DNA from: Argentina anserina
Lineage: Eukaryota > Streptophyta > Magnoliopsida > Rosales > Rosaceae
Reading direction: 5' to 3'
DNA length: 64,000 nt
Assembly (NCBI RefSeq): GCF_933775445.1
Contig: NC_065877.1
Span: 35,972,694-36,036,693, forward strand
Shown here: in pieces, positions 61,649 to 64,000 of the stretch
How the letters are laid out: every line of letters starts with the position of its first letter
Position numbering within the stretch: position 1 is the first letter of the stretch
The notes under the pieces: generated by a model
Database searches by the model: none
The model's input: only the letters and a program-made list of their open reading frames with translations
Told to the model about the DNA's origin: nothing
Made by a program: the position numbers and the translations under genes

Positions 61649-62193
61649 TGTAACGACCCTAAAATTTCGAGCCTAAAAACTCAAAATCTTAAAATCGTTA
61701 GAACACCCGAAACAATCTCAATGAAAATGAAATCATTTAACGTGCACAGCGGATCATCTCTGAGTTCAAATACAACTCAGTGAAACCGTTTATTACAAAC
61801 CAAATTATAATTCAACATTATAACAAATGGAATGTATAATCCTCACCACAACATCACAAGATAGTCACACAAAATCCTCACACAACTGGAGATAAATATC
61901 TTCAAGTCCTCTGAACGGTCCGTCAATTCCCGCTAATCCACACCTGCGGAGTTATCCACTACACCATCGAATTGGTGCACCGGGATTGTAAACACAAACC
62001 CGGTAAGCTTTACAGCTCGTATGAGTAAAATATAACAATAACTCTCGTCTCATAAACGACACAACTCCACATCAACACAATATAATGAAAATCATGAGAA
62101 AACGAGCAACCCATCTGGTTACTTTAATACTTTCACAAAATGGTAACTAATGAGCGCTGGTACACATCTGTTACCCCTCACTTAGTATACCGC

Positions 62194-62470
62194 TGATGTT
62201 GGATAGCCACCCGCTACCCAACATCCAAAACAATCTGAGTACCCATGAGCAGATAACCACCCGTTACCTCACATGCAGTACTAAACTGATATTGGGTAAC
62301 CACCCGCTACCCAACATCCAAAACAATCTGAGTACTCATGAGCAGATAACCACCCGTTATCTCACATGCCGTACTAAGCTGATATTGGGTAACCACCCGC
62401 TACCCAACATCCAAAAAAATCTGAGTACTCATGAGCAGATAACCACCCGTTACCTCACATGTAGTACTAT
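62194..62470. repeat. 93-bp tandem repeat, three copies
   Basis: Units begin near 62194, 62287 and 62380 (period 93, shared CCACCCGCTACCCAACATCC and GAGCAGATAACCACCCGTTA). Over 93 % identical. The open frame (31-residue repeat) is a by-product of the period being a multiple of three. Confidence 0.95.
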
Positions 62471-63278
62471 GGCAGACAGACTAGAGCTCTAACTGTATCG
62501 TAACTTTCGCCCGGCCAAAGGCTAGGTTCCGACTTGCCTCACATGTACAATAATCTCACATCATATTGTACCACACATCACGTCCGAAGACAAATCACAA
62601 TATTTCACATTTTCCGTGATAAAATCATGTACAATAATCACTCATCATATTGTACGTTTTAAAACTTTCACAATATATCATATAAAAATCATAACAGTAT
62701 ATTATATAGCAAACTATATATATTTGTATTTATTTACCATTTATACAATGTATACATAGTCCACTATATCATATACATGTCATATTTCATAAACACCTGA
62801 AAAATTACGTACGATAATCTCACATCATATCGTACCATTAAAATCACACATGCACAATTTTTCTGTCACCGAAATGACTATTTTTAATGAATTAATAACA
62901 GTATGTAATTTAATGAACTATATATATATATGTATTTATTACCATTATACTATATATATACGTAATCCACTAAGTTATATACATGTTGTAATTCATTAAA
63001 TAAACACACTTGCAAAAATGTTGAATCACCGCGAGGGTAGATTCGTAATTCAGTGAGATTTTACTCACCTTAATAACTTGAGCGTAATCCCACAATTCCG
63101 AAGATAATTTCCTTGCCTCGCTTTATAGATCACCTTGAAAAGATCAGAAAGGAATTTAGAATCGTTTCGTAAACCTTTAAATGCCAAAACAGTAATAAAC
63201 GGTTACTGTTCAGCAATTTTGGTTTATACGAAGTTACTGTTCACTGTTCACTATTCACGGTTACTGTTCAATACTCAA

Positions 63279-63546
63279 TTAATACGTATTTCTGTACGTA
63301 TAAGTACTATGTACGTATTTCTGTACGTATAAGTATTAATACGTATTTCTGTACGTATAAATATTAATACGTATTTCTGTACGTATAAATATTAATACGT
63401 ATTGCTGTACGTATAAATATTAATACGTATTGCTGTACGTATAAATATTAATACGTATTTCTGTACGTATAAATATTAATACGTATTTCTGTACGTATAA
63501 ATATAAATACGTATTTCTGTACGTATAAATATAAATACGTATTTTT
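63279..63546. repeat. 28-bp tandem array, about 9-10 copies
   Basis: Unit AATACGTATTTCTGTACGTA plus TAAATATT. Each unit has two TACGTA palindromes with TTCTG or TGCTG between, so each repeat can pair with itself and with its neighbours. Outer copies vary (AAGTACTATG at the left; AAATATAA at the right). Confidence 0.95.
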
Positions 63547-63748
63547 AAATGTAAATACAACCTCAGTAAATAAAATTTACTAATTACATTTTTACATTCA
63601 CCGAAGGTAATTTATAATTACATTTTACCGAAGGTAAAATTTAATTACATTTACCGTAGTAAATAAAAATTACATTTACATTTACCGTTACACAGTAAAT
63701 TACCAAAATACCCTTTCAGTCAAAACTAACTACACCGCCTCACCCGGC

Positions 63749-63802
63749 GGCGCGTGTGGCACACGCGCCACCTCCGGCCGGCCGCGCGTGGGGCCCACGC
63801 GC
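63749..63802. repeat. Two GC-rich perfect palindromes
   Basis: 63749-63769 has 10-bp perfect arms (GGCGCGTGTG / CACACGCGCC) around one base. 63784-63802 has 9-bp perfect arms (GCGCGTGGG / CCCACGCGC) around one base. They sit in a CG-rich tail unlike the AT-rich array before it. Confidence 0.9.
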
Positions 63803-64000
63803 CGACGCCAACCAAGGCGCGTGTGATGCCACCGTCGCCTCCAAACTCTCCCCCTCCTCCTCCTCTACCTTCCTACGGCTTCAAATCCCTCCTACGCTAC
63901 CCTACACCCTCCCACGCGCCGCCTTTAGGCGGCGGTACCCAATCTCCTCCAAACCTCCTCCAACCCCCTCCGATCTCCACACATCCATCCCAAAATCATC

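Larger units (their letters stand above)
61649..64000 (+). mobile_element. LTR-retrotransposon-derived region, copy B, running off the window
   Basis: Starts TGTAACGACCC, homologous to copy A at 59585. It holds a 93-bp tandem array, long AT-rich (TATA)n stretches, repeated TACTGTTCA words, a 28-bp tandem array and a GC-rich end with palindromes. I found no reverse transcriptase, integrase or primer-binding site in the window, so it is either a long LTR or a non-autonomous element. The right end is not reached. Confidence 0.5.

Noticed and set aside
63279..63546. 28-bp repeat array considered as CRISPR
   Set aside because: Units are head-to-tail with no unique spacers, and the genome is a plant nuclear genome.

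Overview
This window comes from a nuclear chromosome of a eudicot plant. Its genes are intron-rich with GT-AG junctions, it encodes plant-only families (CLE peptide, PLS-class PPR, cysteine-rich receptor kinase, plastid phosphate translocator, COX5C), and its intergenic DNA is AT-rich and full of transposons. The LTR-type and other repeats at the right end look like those of Rosaceae (strawberry/rose group), but that is an inference from general impression. Every multi-exon CDS below was rebuilt by hand and closes in frame from ATG to stop, except the partial gene at the left edge.

Layout. 0-8 kb: first exon of a plastid phosphoenolpyruvate/phosphate translocator (-), the tRNA m1A58 methyltransferase subunit TRM61 (-), a divergent multi-pass membrane protein (+), and a glutaredoxin gene (-) broken by an in-frame stop. 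8-26 kb: organellar NADP-isocitrate dehydrogenase (+), a small CLE peptide gene with an altered peptide (+), a possible micro-protein (-), a decayed genomic copy of ICDH exons 10-13, a 535-bp hAT-type element with target-site duplication, and mitochondrial PNPase (+) carrying a recent 276-bp in-frame tandem duplication. 26-34 kb: a cysteine-rich receptor-like kinase (+) and COX5C (-) with a duplicated 3' flank. 34-54 kb: the meiotic crossover helicase MER3/HFM1 (-, 27 exons, one GC-AG intron), a MORC ATPase (+) and an intronless PPR gene (-). 54-59 kb: a 5'-truncated retroposon with a 25-bp target-site duplication, and an NRT2.7-type nitrate transporter (+) with two small duplications at its 3' end. 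59.6-64 kb: nested repeats (LTR-like and hAT-like termini, a 93-bp array, a 28-bp array, GC-rich palindromes) and no intact gene.

The genes do not form one pathway. TRM61, ICDH, PNPase and NRT2.7 occur in the same order as, from memory, Arabidopsis At5g14600, At5g14590, At5g14580 and At5g14570, so the window looks like an expanded ancestral block into which about 30 kb with CRK, COX5C, MER3, MORC and PPR lies between PNPase and NRT2.7. Three products (COX5C, PNPase and, by family, the PPR protein) act in organelle gene expression or respiration. I found no convincing wholly new multi-gene system. The most unusual items are the CLE peptide lacking the usual position-7 proline, the PNPase linker duplication with almost only amino-acid-changing differences, and the stop-interrupted glutaredoxin.
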